From Eretmocerus hayati (taxonomy: Eukaryota; Arthropoda; Insecta; Hymenoptera; Aphelinidae), in assembly GCA_029851415.1 (NCBI GenBank), contig CM056742.1, positions 159,407,121-159,471,120 of the forward strand: a stretch of 64,000 nt of DNA, given 5' to 3'. Positions 1-10,750 of this stretch are shown here, one piece after another. Every line of letters begins with the position of its first letter. The first letter of the stretch is position 1. Both the position numbers and the translations under genes were made by a program. Below the pieces are notes generated by a model. The model searched no databases. It saw only the letters and a list, made by a program, of their open reading frames with translations, and was not told where the DNA came from.

Positions 1-42
1 TGCAGGTAGTATCCCTTTACCAAATTCATTCACACCTGATGT

Positions 43-1088
43 CCCGCGTAGAAATTGAGAATATTGGCGACATGTCGCCGAGCTATCGCAAATTCCTATT
101 GGCGACATGTTTGCGATAGGTCGGCGATAGCTTGGCGATAGCTCGGCGATATGATTTTGCGACAGCTCGGCGACATGTCGCCAAACCTGTATTTGCGACA
201 TGTCGCAAATTTTTCGTCAAATTTTTGAAAAATGAAATATAATTGATCAATTGTTCCGATTTCAGCCGTGATTATTCCTTATGACTAGTAGACGGGTTTG
301 TTCGTTCGAATTTTTAGTTCTTTTTATTTGTTTTGAAACGATTTTTTGCTACAATAATTATTTACATTATCTATCTGGTACCAACATCACTTGAAGGTAG
401 TGAGATCCAACGGTTACATGGAAAATGGTCAAAATCGATGGCTAAGCATTTAACACGTGAAAATACAATTACAGCAGTTGAGCTAACGCGCGTACATAGT
501 GAGAAGGTATGTACAGACATTGATATTTTGATTTCAAATAAATGGCTCAAAATGCAATGAATTAAAAGGGTCTCATCACGATCCTCACAGAGACTAATAC
601 ATTCGACATTATACAACGATATTTCTGATATCTTAGCGCCTTCGCCAGGGTGTCCTCTCGAAATCATCTCGGAATACACTCGGAAGCGAAGCGGCACCTG
701 GTGATTTTGAGATCTCCGGATTGTGAGAGCAGCCGAGGTCGCCCCTGTCCAAGCAACGGCATCTTTGCCCCTGTGAAAAATATTTTTATCTTATCAATTA
801 AAAGGCGCTTTTTTCGCGACACGACAAATTCTAAATCGCGATGAAGGAAGCGGAGGACGAAATTTTTTAGCAGTAATTGGCTGCTATTAATCAACAACAA
901 CACATTCCGCATAAATGTCGCGTCGCGAGGTTATGATCATCGACTGCTTACAAAAGTGAATTGGAAAATGATCGAGATTATGAAAAATACTCACCTAAAA
1001 AGTCGAGAGCACTCCTGATCTGTTCTTTATCACATTCGATGCATCCTTAGTTCTCCTCGCAAGAATAATTATTCGAATTATTTTGTCC
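43..1088 (+). repeat. Left arm of the foldback element
   Basis: This arm reads inward from the repeat-rich end (multiple GCGACATGTCG and AGCTCGGCGATAG units at about 68-215). It then has unique sequence with an open frame at 333-560 and, on the other strand, one at 371-697. The same frames recur inverted in the right arm, so they are not independent genes. The strong donor-like string GAGAAG|GTATGT lies near 505 on the plus strand. Relative to the right arm it carries an extra TCGCG near 922. Confidence 0.85.
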
Positions 1089-1221
1089 GTCTCAACTCTC
1101 AGTCCAGTCCAGCGGTATATCAAAATTCTATCAACTGCAGACGAAAACAACCCACTATGTATTACCTTTCTGCTAGTTGTCAACATCAAGAGAAAATTTT
1201 CGATGTATGTGAAATCGATGT

Positions 1222-2259
1222 GGGCAAAAAAATTCGAATCATCATTCTTGCGAGGAGAAAAGATGCATCGAATGTGATAAAGAACAGATCAGGAGTGCTC
1301 TCGACTTTTTAGGTGAGTATTTTTCATAATCTCGATCATTTTCCAATTCACTTTTGTAAGCAGTCGATGATCATAACCTCGCGACATTTATGCGGAATGT
1401 GTTGTTGTTGATTAATAGCAGCCAATTACTGCTAAAAAATTTCGTCCTCCGCTTCCTTCATCGCGATTTAGAATTTGTCGTGTCGCGAAAAAAGCGCCTT
1501 TTAATTGATAAGATAAAAATATTTTTCACAGGGGCAAAGATGCCGTTGCTTGGACAGGGGCGACCTTGGCTGCTCTCACAATCCGGAGATTTCAAAATCA
1601 CCAGGTGCCGCTTCGCTTCCGAGTGTATTCCGAGATGATTTCGAGAGGACACCCTGGCGAAGGCGCTAAGATATCAGAAATATCGTTGTATAATGTCGAA
1701 TGTATTAGTCTCTGTGAGGATCGTGATGAGACCCTTTTAATTCATTGCATTTTGAGCCATTTATTTGAAATCAAAATATCAATGTCTGTACATACCTTCT
1801 CACTATGTACGCGCGTTAGCTCAACTGCTGTAATTGTATTTTCACGTGTTAAATGCTTAGCCATCGATTTTGACCATTTTCCATGTAACCGTTGGATCTC
1901 ACTACCTTCAAGTGATGTTGGTACCAGATAGATAATGTAAACAATTATTGTAGCAAAAAATCGTTTCAAAACAAATAAAAAGAACTAAAAATTCGAACGA
2001 ACAAACCCGTCTACCAGTCATAAGGAATAATCACGGCTGAAATCGGAACAATTGATCAATTATATTTCATTTTTCAAAAATTTGACGAAAAATTTGCGAC
2101 ATGTCGCAAATACAGGTTTGGCGACATGTCGCCGAGCTGTCGCAAAATCATATCGCCGAGCTATCGCCAAGCTATCGCCGACCTATCGCAAACATGTCGC
2201 CAATAGGAATTTGCGATAGCTCGGCGACATGTCGCCAATATTCTCAATTTCTACGCGGG
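1222..2259 (-). repeat. Right arm of the foldback element
   Basis: This is the reverse complement of the left arm. Coordinates pair as x and 2302-x over the outer 900 bases, shifting to 2307 and then 2310 near the loop. A consensus splice donor AG|GTGAGT lies at about 1310-1317, with its mirror image near 990. Differences between arms change single residues in the mirrored open frames, as expected for drift in non-coding DNA. Confidence 0.85.
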
Positions 2260-3081
2260 GTATGAATTCAAGTATCGCGAGAGACAGGCTGACGCATTCA
2301 TTTGTCAATTGTTTTGCGATGCGAAAGCAATCATATCCCACTATTATAGGAGGGTATGAATTCAATAACGGGATCGATGCGTATTGAACGGTTTTGATTG
2401 GCGCGATTCGGTTGATTGGATTCGTGCGATAATTGCAGAGCTCTACAAAAATATATATCCAGTGTAAGATGAGATACTCAATTAGTGATACCAATAACGT
2501 CCAATTATCGATATGGCAAAGAAAAAGGAACGAGCTTGAGCCAGAAGCTGTTATAGCATCTATATCGATGAAGATATTAATGATACTCAAGGACAATAAA
2601 ATTGTTGAAATTGATGGAAAATTCTTGTTTAAATTAGCGGATGGTTATAAAATTCTTTCACTCTGAGCTTGCAAGAGTGAAAAGAAAATGAGATGCACAG
2701 TGCTCATGGACAGATATTCAAAAAAGGAGGACTGAAAATTACGCGAAAACGAGCTGGAGAAAAATAAAGGGTTAGATAATAACCCGCACGTCTGTCTGGT
2801 TCACGTTATCTCGAGGAATAGTGAAACAGGTGGCTGTGGCTCACGGAAAGAAAAAGTAAAAATAGCATTAATACTTCGTAATGAGCGCTGCACGGGGTTG
2901 ACTGCTTTCCTTCTGTGTATCTGTGTATCTGTGTACCTCTTCTACCTCCTTGGACAGAATAATACGATACAAGATATTCTTCTCTATTTTTTGGGAAAAT
3001 TCGTGTGATGCCGAGAGAAGGCCAAAACCCGACGACTCATACCGAGTAAATGGGCAAATTACATTCCTCAATTATTCGCAC

Positions 3082-3146
3082 GAAAGAGAATGAAGAGAAA
3101 AAGAAAATTAAAAAAAAAAGGAAAAAAAGAAGAAAGAAAAACAGAG
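3082..3146 (+). repeat. Polypurine (A/G) tract
   Basis: About 65 bases are nearly all A and G, interrupted by only a few T and C. It is a simple low-complexity sequence and produces spurious lysine/arginine-rich open frames. Such a tract could adopt triplex structure, but nothing in the sequence shows a function. Confidence 0.8.
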
Positions 3147-3274
3147 TAGAGTGGAATATTGGAAGCTTCGCAAACATCATAGAAGTGGGCAAAATGAAAC
3201 TGGAAGCACAATTACGAGTCGAGGTGTTGCCGTACCACAGCCATGCAACACAATAATACAACGTTCTATAGAAG

Positions 3275-3310
3275 GAGAGGACTGTATACATATATGTATA
3301 CAGTCCTCTC
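3275..3310. repeat. Perfect 36-base palindrome
   Basis: The half-site GAGAGGACTGTATACATA is followed immediately by its exact reverse complement, with no loop. The centre is between 3292 and 3293. The flanks diverge at once on both sides. It could form a cruciform or be a footprint of a very short mobile element. Confidence 0.9.
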
Positions 3311-5519
3311 TTCAAAACTTTTTGCTTCGACCGAGACTCGCAAGCTCTGCGAAGAATTTTTTGCCACAGCTTATTCGAGGCCACAGATTACATTTATACC
3401 GTGCTTATATCGCATTGTAACTATACGTACAGACTTGCGCGAGTTTCTGGATAGTGTCTTGCCAACACTCAGGGCTAGAAATTCTCTTGCAAAGTATCTA
3501 TAAGGGTGCTATAGGCGCCTGCATTGCTCGCGATGATTCTATATTTATGGCTGGCTATTGTTTTTGCCAGACACGACGATATCCTCGAGAGGCGAAAGAA
3601 AGAGATAGAAAGAGAGAGAGTTCAATTTATGGGAAAAGCCAAGTTCTGCACAGCATCGCTTGATCATCGCAGCCGATACCAAGACGGAATGCAAGCCCCG
3701 CGCACGTATATCTCAAGTACAACCAAAGCCTTATTCTTGACTTCTTGCAACAATCTCTCTCTTCACCTCTCGCACGTCCGCGCGTGAACGAGCAGAAATT
3801 CCACGAGACTTGGAGAGAGATTATTCGAGTTTACGCGAGCTTGGCATATGCAATATCCAAAATGAAAATTGAACGTTCATTTTTCAACAGGTACGTAAGG
3901 CGTGATTAACGATGTGTGTAACTATAGGTCAAAAAGTTACGGAATTGGATTTTGAAAAGAGCATTCTTGAAATTAAAGCAGCTTTTTTATGACGACTTTT
4001 GTTGAAATTCCTAAACAGTATATATCATCAAAAAATCTGGCAACACGATATTACGAATCAAGCTGAGTGTACATATTTCCATTTCCACGTACTGACCAGG
4101 ATATCTAACGGGATTCCTGAGAACCAAAGAAGGACTTTCTGAGGACTCCAAAAGGACCAAAATCAGACATTTTGCACTTAGTTTTAAGAAGTACATTATT
4201 TCATGTAAGTACCCACGCTGCGTTGGGAAGTCGGGGAAGTCGAAGGTTAGAGAATATGAAAAATTTCTTCACGATTAGTTTTTAGCTCCCTTTACTGTCA
4301 TTTTTCCGAAAGGGCCAAAACCGTCCGTTGTTGTAATTTGAAATGCAGTCCATTTATGCATTCACCCTTATGAATGATGTGTAAAAAATTGTCTCTTTCA
4401 TGGATTTCCCCTCTCCCGTGGGGTTCTCGGTAACACCTTGGGAGGAATTCGTTCTTTTGAGATATGATTCGACCACTTTTCTGTTGATTTTTCGACGATA
4501 CAAAAGCTAGCATGCTCTTATTTATCCAAAAACGACGAATAACCTTTGTGAGACTTTCGAATGTGAGTCAGAAACTCTATAGAAAACCTTGGGATTTCCG
4601 CTGAAATTTCTTAGAATATTCATGATGCATCCAGTAATTGATTGACGTGAGAACGTCATCTTGTAGAAAATTTACAAAATATTGTTCTACACATTTTGGG
4701 ATGAAACTCATCCCTTATACATTATGACGAAAGAGGCCACAAGACTGACGAAGAATTGTGTACAATACGAAGCTCCACATACTCTTCATGATGACAAAGC
4801 AAAAAAATCGACTTCATTTCTAAATTCCTTATCGACGGATGATTGAGGGCGTGGGTGGAAAAAGAGCATAACTGCATTTTTTAGAATTGCTGAAAAAAGC
4901 TCAAAATCAAATTTCATCCTCCGGCTTGGATAGGGCTATTTCGAGAATGCTATTTTCTTCGCATAAAGTCAGTCAGGTCAACTCGTCCAAGTAGGTACGC
5001 CTCTGGCGGTTTTCATCAAGTTCTTATCGATTTCCACGAAATGACCGTTTTGAAGTTACGCCCTTTTCCACCCACCCCCTCAATTTCTTCAGCTGATTTA
5101 TAAGGACTTATTGAATCAAATAAAGACATTCTAAGGACTGGAAGGACTGGGAGGACCGGTAGACACCCTAAATTGAGAAAATTAATTCGAATATCTGTTT
5201 GCTCAGGGCTAGGAGTGAAAGATCATCAACGTTGATAAATAACTCTGATATAAATCGACAGAACAGTATTGAAAGATGAATGGGATAGCTTTGCATGTTG
5301 GATTGAAACTTTCTTTGGGTAATTTGTCGAGTCACTTTGGAGAAGCTCAAAAAAATTAGGACTTGTACATGGATTTAGCATGAATTGAAGATAATTCAGA
5401 TTCGCACATGACTCATCGTAAAAAGAAAGACCACGAGACTAGCAAATCAAATTACTCGTCGCGATCAAAATCTGAGTGACACCAACATCCTCGTGATTAT
5501 GTATAATTGAGCGTGCGAA

Positions 5520-5783
5520 ATGGCACGATCCAAGATAAATAAAGTTGTTGGTGTATTATCTATTTTAGTGATCATGTTTCTCACTTTTGTAATTGCAATT
5601 GCAGACATCAATTACGTAACTGAAAAAACGCACAGAAACGTAAGGAAAATTTCATTTTGTGCGATGAAATATATGGTGACGCAGATAATCACGAGACAAA
5701 ACAGATTACCCTCGAATATCATCAAACCAAACTTTGTTTTCATTTTCGTACAGAATTTAAGATTCAAGGTGGCAACCCTCTGA
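5520..5783 (+). CDS. Candidate small secreted or membrane protein, 87 aa, unrecognised
   Basis: The frame starts at an ATG and encodes a basic N-terminus (MARSKINK) followed by a strongly hydrophobic stretch at residues 9-28. It then runs into a polar region, as a signal peptide or a single membrane anchor would. After residue 30 the composition is ordinary for this AT-rich DNA and no domain or cysteine framework is visible. There is no neighbour on either side that would give context. It may be a chance open frame, or the first exon of a small secreted protein. Confidence 0.15.
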   Translation: MARSKINKVVGVLSILVIMFLTFVIAIADINYVTEKTHRNVRKISFCAMKYMVTQIITRQNRLPSNIIKPNFVFIFVQNLRFKVATL

Positions 5784-5975
5784 AATGTCAATTCCATGAA
5801 TCTATTCGGGTTATTTGGACGAATTTATAATGAGCTTGTTTTTGGGTGGACACCTCAATCAAACCTTGGAATAATTGAAATGAGAATGGCCATTCAAACA
5901 ATCGTGAAAAGCTACTGGAACAGGAATGTTTGGCACCATTTTCAAAGTTTCCTTCATTGAAAACGGTACATCACC

Positions 5976-5999
5976 AAAAAAAAAAAAAAAAAAAAAAAA
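5976..5999 (+). repeat. Poly-A run of 24
   Basis: A homopolymer of 24 A. It could be the tail of an old retroposed copy, but no recognisable SINE or LINE sequence precedes it and no target-site duplication was found. Confidence 0.85.
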
Positions 6000-8900
6000 C
6001 AAGAATTAATATAATAAGTCGACAGTAACAAAAACTGTTAATTTTCGTAATGGCACAACCGTGTCCACATCAGCGTGGCGTCGGGGTCGTTCTTACAATC
6101 AATTCGCCGAAAATATCGATTTCCCAGCTATACATTACACAGCGATGGACACAATGGAACACCGCAATAAAACGACACAGGTTTGCGGTGAGCTCGTGGT
6201 GATGTCGTAAGTAACACGCAAGAAATCGGCAAGCTGGGTATTTTATACATTGGGGCGAGGCCTCACGAATTAAAGAACAGCTCAGAAACAAAGGTAAAAA
6301 GGGAGAAAGTAAGTATATCAAGCGAATGAACACCTGCCGTAATATACTTAGCTCAGGATAAAACCAGCAGATGTCACGAAACAGTAAAGTATCTATAGCA
6401 GGGTCGATGAAACTCTTCAAGCTCTCTTCCTATTATCCTTACCTTCTTCTAACATCGGACTTGAATATTGCTCAGCGAGCCGTGCTTTTGATGCGGGTGA
6501 AGCCATTGGCCACATTACATAGATAGAACTTGCCTCGATGAAATTTCCAATAAAATGAACGAAATTTGAAGCGAAAAGTTCGTCTGCTTACTTTTTATCC
6601 AACGAGACTGATGGCGTGATGAAACGACGTTAGTCTGCGGTGCGAGTTTGACGCTAATTCTGATTGATACAACATCGGAAAGCTTGTGATAGGTCCACAT
6701 GTTAAGTTCCGATCGATGTTCGATTCGACAGAGTCACGATACATGAGGGACCGGTGGCTGGATGCGGTGAATGCGGATTGATGAGCAATGCGAGACTGCG
6801 AGCTTTCGATAATTGAAACTCCCTCTCGTCACAGTGTGCTTTTGGAATGTGTAGATACACATTCCAGATGTGATGTGTGTACGTATTAACATAGCTCTGT
6901 TGCAGCTGAATTGGCAAATTTGCTATGGGTACGTGAAACATGGAGGACAAAGCTTTTGTTTGCGATAGTTCTGAGAAATTCGAACAAAATTGTCAGACCA
7001 CGTGTAGGGCAAAGCTTTGATACCCAAGTAACAGTCATTTGCCACATGTAAATTTCAATTGCATCCAAAATTCATGAACATCTTTCTTCAGGGCCTGAGA
7101 TTTCGGTGTGGTTTTAGATCGTTATATCTCTCCCTAAATGCTCCAGACCCAGAATAGCACAATAAAATTTCCTTACGAAATATCAACAAAATGTGTGATC
7201 AAAATCCATTTCCGCCAAAAAACAAGATGTTCATTTTTGACGAGATTTACTCTTTCTGAATGAGTTCCAATATCGGATTTGAAGTCTATTTCTAATGTTA
7301 GAATCATTTTAGAAGTCGACTTTTGAGCCACAATTCATACGGTTTCTTTGGAATTGGTGAAGAAATTGTTTTCAATTATTTCAGATGATTTAAAAGGCAA
7401 GGAAAGGGTGACAAGATTTGTATCAGTACATGAAAGTCGTAGAAAAACATTGTCATCGAGTGGATTCGAGAGCATTATCTGATCTAACTGAATACGTGAC
7501 TTGTCGTTGATCGTTGAGTGAATCGTTGTATCACTTCATACATGATAATTTGCATCAGTTCAATTGACATTCTGTAGCTGCCATCGAGTCACTGTTAATG
7601 TAGACCAAGGCAAAGTCAAAGTTAATCTCCATTAATAGCGCCAAAATACAATAGACAATGTGTCCTTCAGTTGAACAATCGAAAGTCCCCATAAAAATCT
7701 ACTGACTCATGCAACAGAGTATCATCGATTGCCTTGAGGCCATGCTTCATCAGGTTCCATCCCACAACTAACTACAGAACTATCTCGTCACTTAAATCAC
7801 CATGTACAACTCGTTCTAGAAGGAAATTATGAACATAAAAAATTCTCCACAATCAATTGCATGGGTTAAAAAGACCATAAGTGACCACGGATCAAAAATC
7901 ATATTAAAATCTTGTTCAATAGTGTTCACGGGGTCAAAGACATTGACTCCATGAAGACCACACTCTCTCCATCAAAAAATGGTGTAAGGTCCAAATTCTA
8001 TCTAGAGAACCAGACACAATCCTTCGCTGCAATTCCTGGCAGAAATGAGTCATATAGCTGCAAGTGAACGTACATACATAACAAAGCTACGCCGAACCTA
8101 ACCTACCTCTACATTATAAACGTTCACTATAAAATAGCTATATACCTATATTTAATAGTTCATTCGAAAAAGCAACGGTGTATGAATTCGCTGACCGTTT
8201 GCGCTTGCCCGTAAACAATTAAAATTCCAGAACAATCGATCCCGTTCGCTTGCAATAAAGGTCACCATCGAGGTTGTTGAACTCTCTATTGGGCAAAAGG
8301 CTTATGGGTCCACTGAATACAAAGACCGTTCACTTTCTACTTGATCATTTTTGGCTATCAGCGATGACAGCGACCAAATCACAGCTTTATTTTGGGTGCT
8401 GCAACGATGAGAGCATTATAAAAGAGTTGCACTGAGTTTGCGGTGAGAAGCTGACGACGTGACTGCTCTTTCGCGGTATAAAGAATATGAAGAAGGTTTG
8501 GTTACCCTGCGGTCATTCAGTACGCCTCTCTTCTTGTATTATGTGTATACCTTTAAATTAAAAGGTTTTTGAAGGAAGGAAAAAAAATGACGAGAACGGG
8601 ACTCGTTGTTGAGTTCTCAGCTTGATAAAAGAGGCCTGGGGATTCCTTGCAATTGCTGGTTTTACTTTGTGTTCAGTATTTTTTCGGGATTTCGTAAAAG
8701 TCTGCTTAATTATGTGGTTGAAATGAGTAGAAATTATTGTAAAATCTGATTACATAACTAAAATGTCAGGTGTTCTTGCCAAATAATTAGCTATAATCTT
8801 CAAGTCGATATCTAAAGGTAGTATTGATACTACTGGGATTGGGCAGGTAAGCATCAGAATATTTGAGTATCTGCGCAAAGATCATATAAAGAATATTTTT

Positions 8901-9967
8901 CTTCTAGAATAGCATGGAAATGAATTTGGAGCCTGAGTTAAAATGTGTCTAATTCTCATCGGAGGTATGTTTTGTATTAGTAGAGATCAATAAATTACCA
9001 GTTACAGAAAAACTCATACAGAAGAAATTGGCATTTTTGACCGTCAAGTTAAATTTTTTTGGATTATAGCCCGTTGCCAAAGTAGTCGATCACCCTTCAA
9101 CGACATGAGCGGCAGCATTTGCCAATTTTTACTCGAGAATTTTTGACTTGAAACAGTACGGAAGTTGTACGGGAACTTCGCGAAATATATTTAAATCGAA
9201 TGTGATGAAACATGAGCCACTATAAGAAGTACGAAATACGACGAGTCAGACAAGAAGTACATGAATGTCAAGGAAGCACTGGAAATAGAACAAGGTATGC
9301 AGAGGAGAACATAAATGTCAGCTTGGTCTGGATGTATTTTGAAGTAAGATATGAGAATTCTTGTTTCAAATTTTGCATGCCTCTAAGATATTGAGAGCAT
9401 ATAAAAACAGGAATATAACTCCGGCGCAGCTGGTAAGAAACATAGTAATTGACGTTAGTGGAGTCATTTTATGTGATCAATTGAATACTGCCTTAACCAG
9501 TGAAATTTACACTTGGAATTTCTACCCAGTTTCACTTGTATTTGTAATAAAAGCGCATGAAATTCAATTTGTGATTTAAATACATGGAGCTCATTTTCGT
9601 GCCCATTGACAATTATCCCATTGAATATTTGAGAAATATGGAGCAAATTGATATCGCAAAAATTGCAGATACGAAAGTCCCGATGATTTATAGCCCGGTG
9701 AGTTAGAAGAGATGATCAATCTTAATTAGTCATCGATCAACTTCAGCTCAGCTCATTAAGTTCAAAATTTCTGATGCATCAGCTACTTGACATCTATCTC
9801 TTTAATGCGGCAATTCCCTGAATTCACAAGTATGATTCATAATACTTGCATTGAATATTGATTTGAAGTTTCTCTTTACAAAAAAATAGCATTGCCATTC
9901 ATTGCTATAAATCAAGAATAAAGCTAGTCATCTTTGAGTTCAAAATACTTCCATTGCGCGTGAACTC

Positions 9968-10204
9968 GTGGCAAGTAGTAGTACATTTGCCAAGAGTATT
10001 GCATTGGATAGTTACCTAACGGGATCTCTCGGTAACGAGGAAGAAATAACCGTGGAACGTTTCAACGATGCACAACATGAGTTACAATTATTTTTATCGA
10101 GAAGAGCAAGAAAAAGTGAGACTATCGCAGGATATACTGACCAATTCTCACGCATAGCATTGAACGTTCTACTTCTTATTGCAATGTTTTTAAATTTGAA
10201 TTGA
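9968..10204 (+). other. Protein-like open frame without ATG start
   Basis: A 78-codon open frame has a hydrophilic, fairly protein-like composition (for example EEEITVERFNDAQHELQLF) and ends in a short hydrophobic tail. It has no upstream in-frame ATG and I recognise no domain. It may be an isolated exon, a gene remnant or chance. I annotate it only as a candidate. Confidence 0.12.
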
Positions 10205-10489
10205 AAATTTCAGGACTTTCTTGGCATCGTAAGTCCCTCGTTGTGGAAATGATTTCTTCATCACAATAGCTATCACCCATATAAATTTCCGAGAATTTCG
10301 ACAGTTAATATCTCGTTTATTGGAAACTTTTTTGGCAATTTATGATTTAGACTCATCAGGGAAAGAATATATTGTTTCAGAAGACGCTCTGAAGAGTTTT
10401 TGTTCCATTTCAAGAAGTATGTACGTGTCTAGCTACGGGTGGCTCCAGAGTTGCCATTTTCATTTACATTATTAAATAGGTATAGGTCT

Positions 10490-10750
10490 GAAATAACTGC
10501 ACGGGCAATATTACACTTCGCACCGAGTTTATGAGGTTGTAGCTCACTTCATCCGAGTTATTGATTTTCGGTCTGAGCCGCAGGCGAGGGTCGAAATATT
10601 CGTTCGGAAGGGGGGAACCTCATGATCGAGGCGCGAATGATATTTTATGCAATTTAGTAAGCACTCAAACATCGGAAAATTGCAAGAAATACGCTAACCA
10701 TACCAAAGGAGAGGACTTTTTCATCACAAAAGTCACCTTATATAGATAGT
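10490..10750 (+). repeat. Dispersed repeat R1, copy 1
   Basis: This stretch aligns by eye with 15125-15325. Both have the order: GAGGTTGTAGCTC-like block, TTGATTTTCGG/AGCC, a GAGCCGCAGGCGAGGGTC core, AACCTCATGANCGAGG, then CATCGAAAAATTGCAA. Small substitutions and indels separate the copies, so this is an old interspersed family. It encodes nothing recognisable. Confidence 0.75.

Larger units (their letters stand above)
43..2259. mobile_element. 2.2-kb foldback (long inverted repeat) element
   Basis: Two arms of about 1.04 kb (43-1088 and 1222-2259) are reverse complements of each other around a loop of about 133 bases. The arms differ by only a few substitutions, a 5-base indel near 915 and a 3-base indel near 1050, so identity is about 99 percent. 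The outer 200 bases of each arm are packed with short self-similar units (GCGACATGTCGC, AGCTCGGCGATAG), which is the layout of foldback-type DNA elements with repeat-rich ends. No transposase is recognisable. The flanks show at most a GT dinucleotide in common, so no convincing target-site duplication is seen. It could be a non-autonomous transposon, or a palindromic duplication that is not a transposon. Confidence 0.85.
2260..10489. other. Gene-poor AT-rich spacer
   Basis: I recognise no conserved protein, RNA gene or transposon core here. Open frames are short and most lack good starts. A short stretch at about 2370-2666 has protein-like composition, but it is split between frames and matches nothing I know. 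The stretch does contain a polypurine tract, a 36-base palindrome, a poly-A run and one hydrophobic small open frame, listed separately. Confidence 0.6.

Noticed and set aside
371..1931. Several mirrored open frames of 64-121 codons in the foldback arms
   Set aside because: Each exists twice in opposite orientation because of the palindrome, none resembles a transposase, and arm-to-arm differences alter residues freely.
2370..2666. Protein-like stretches (for example a frame ending in FKLADGYKILSL)
   Set aside because: The open pieces are in different frames, short, and unlike any family I know. Insufficient to call a gene or pseudogene.
8091..8107. AACCTAACCTACC resembling insect telomere repeat (TTAGG)
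   Set aside because: Only two units and no array. Not a telomeric tract.
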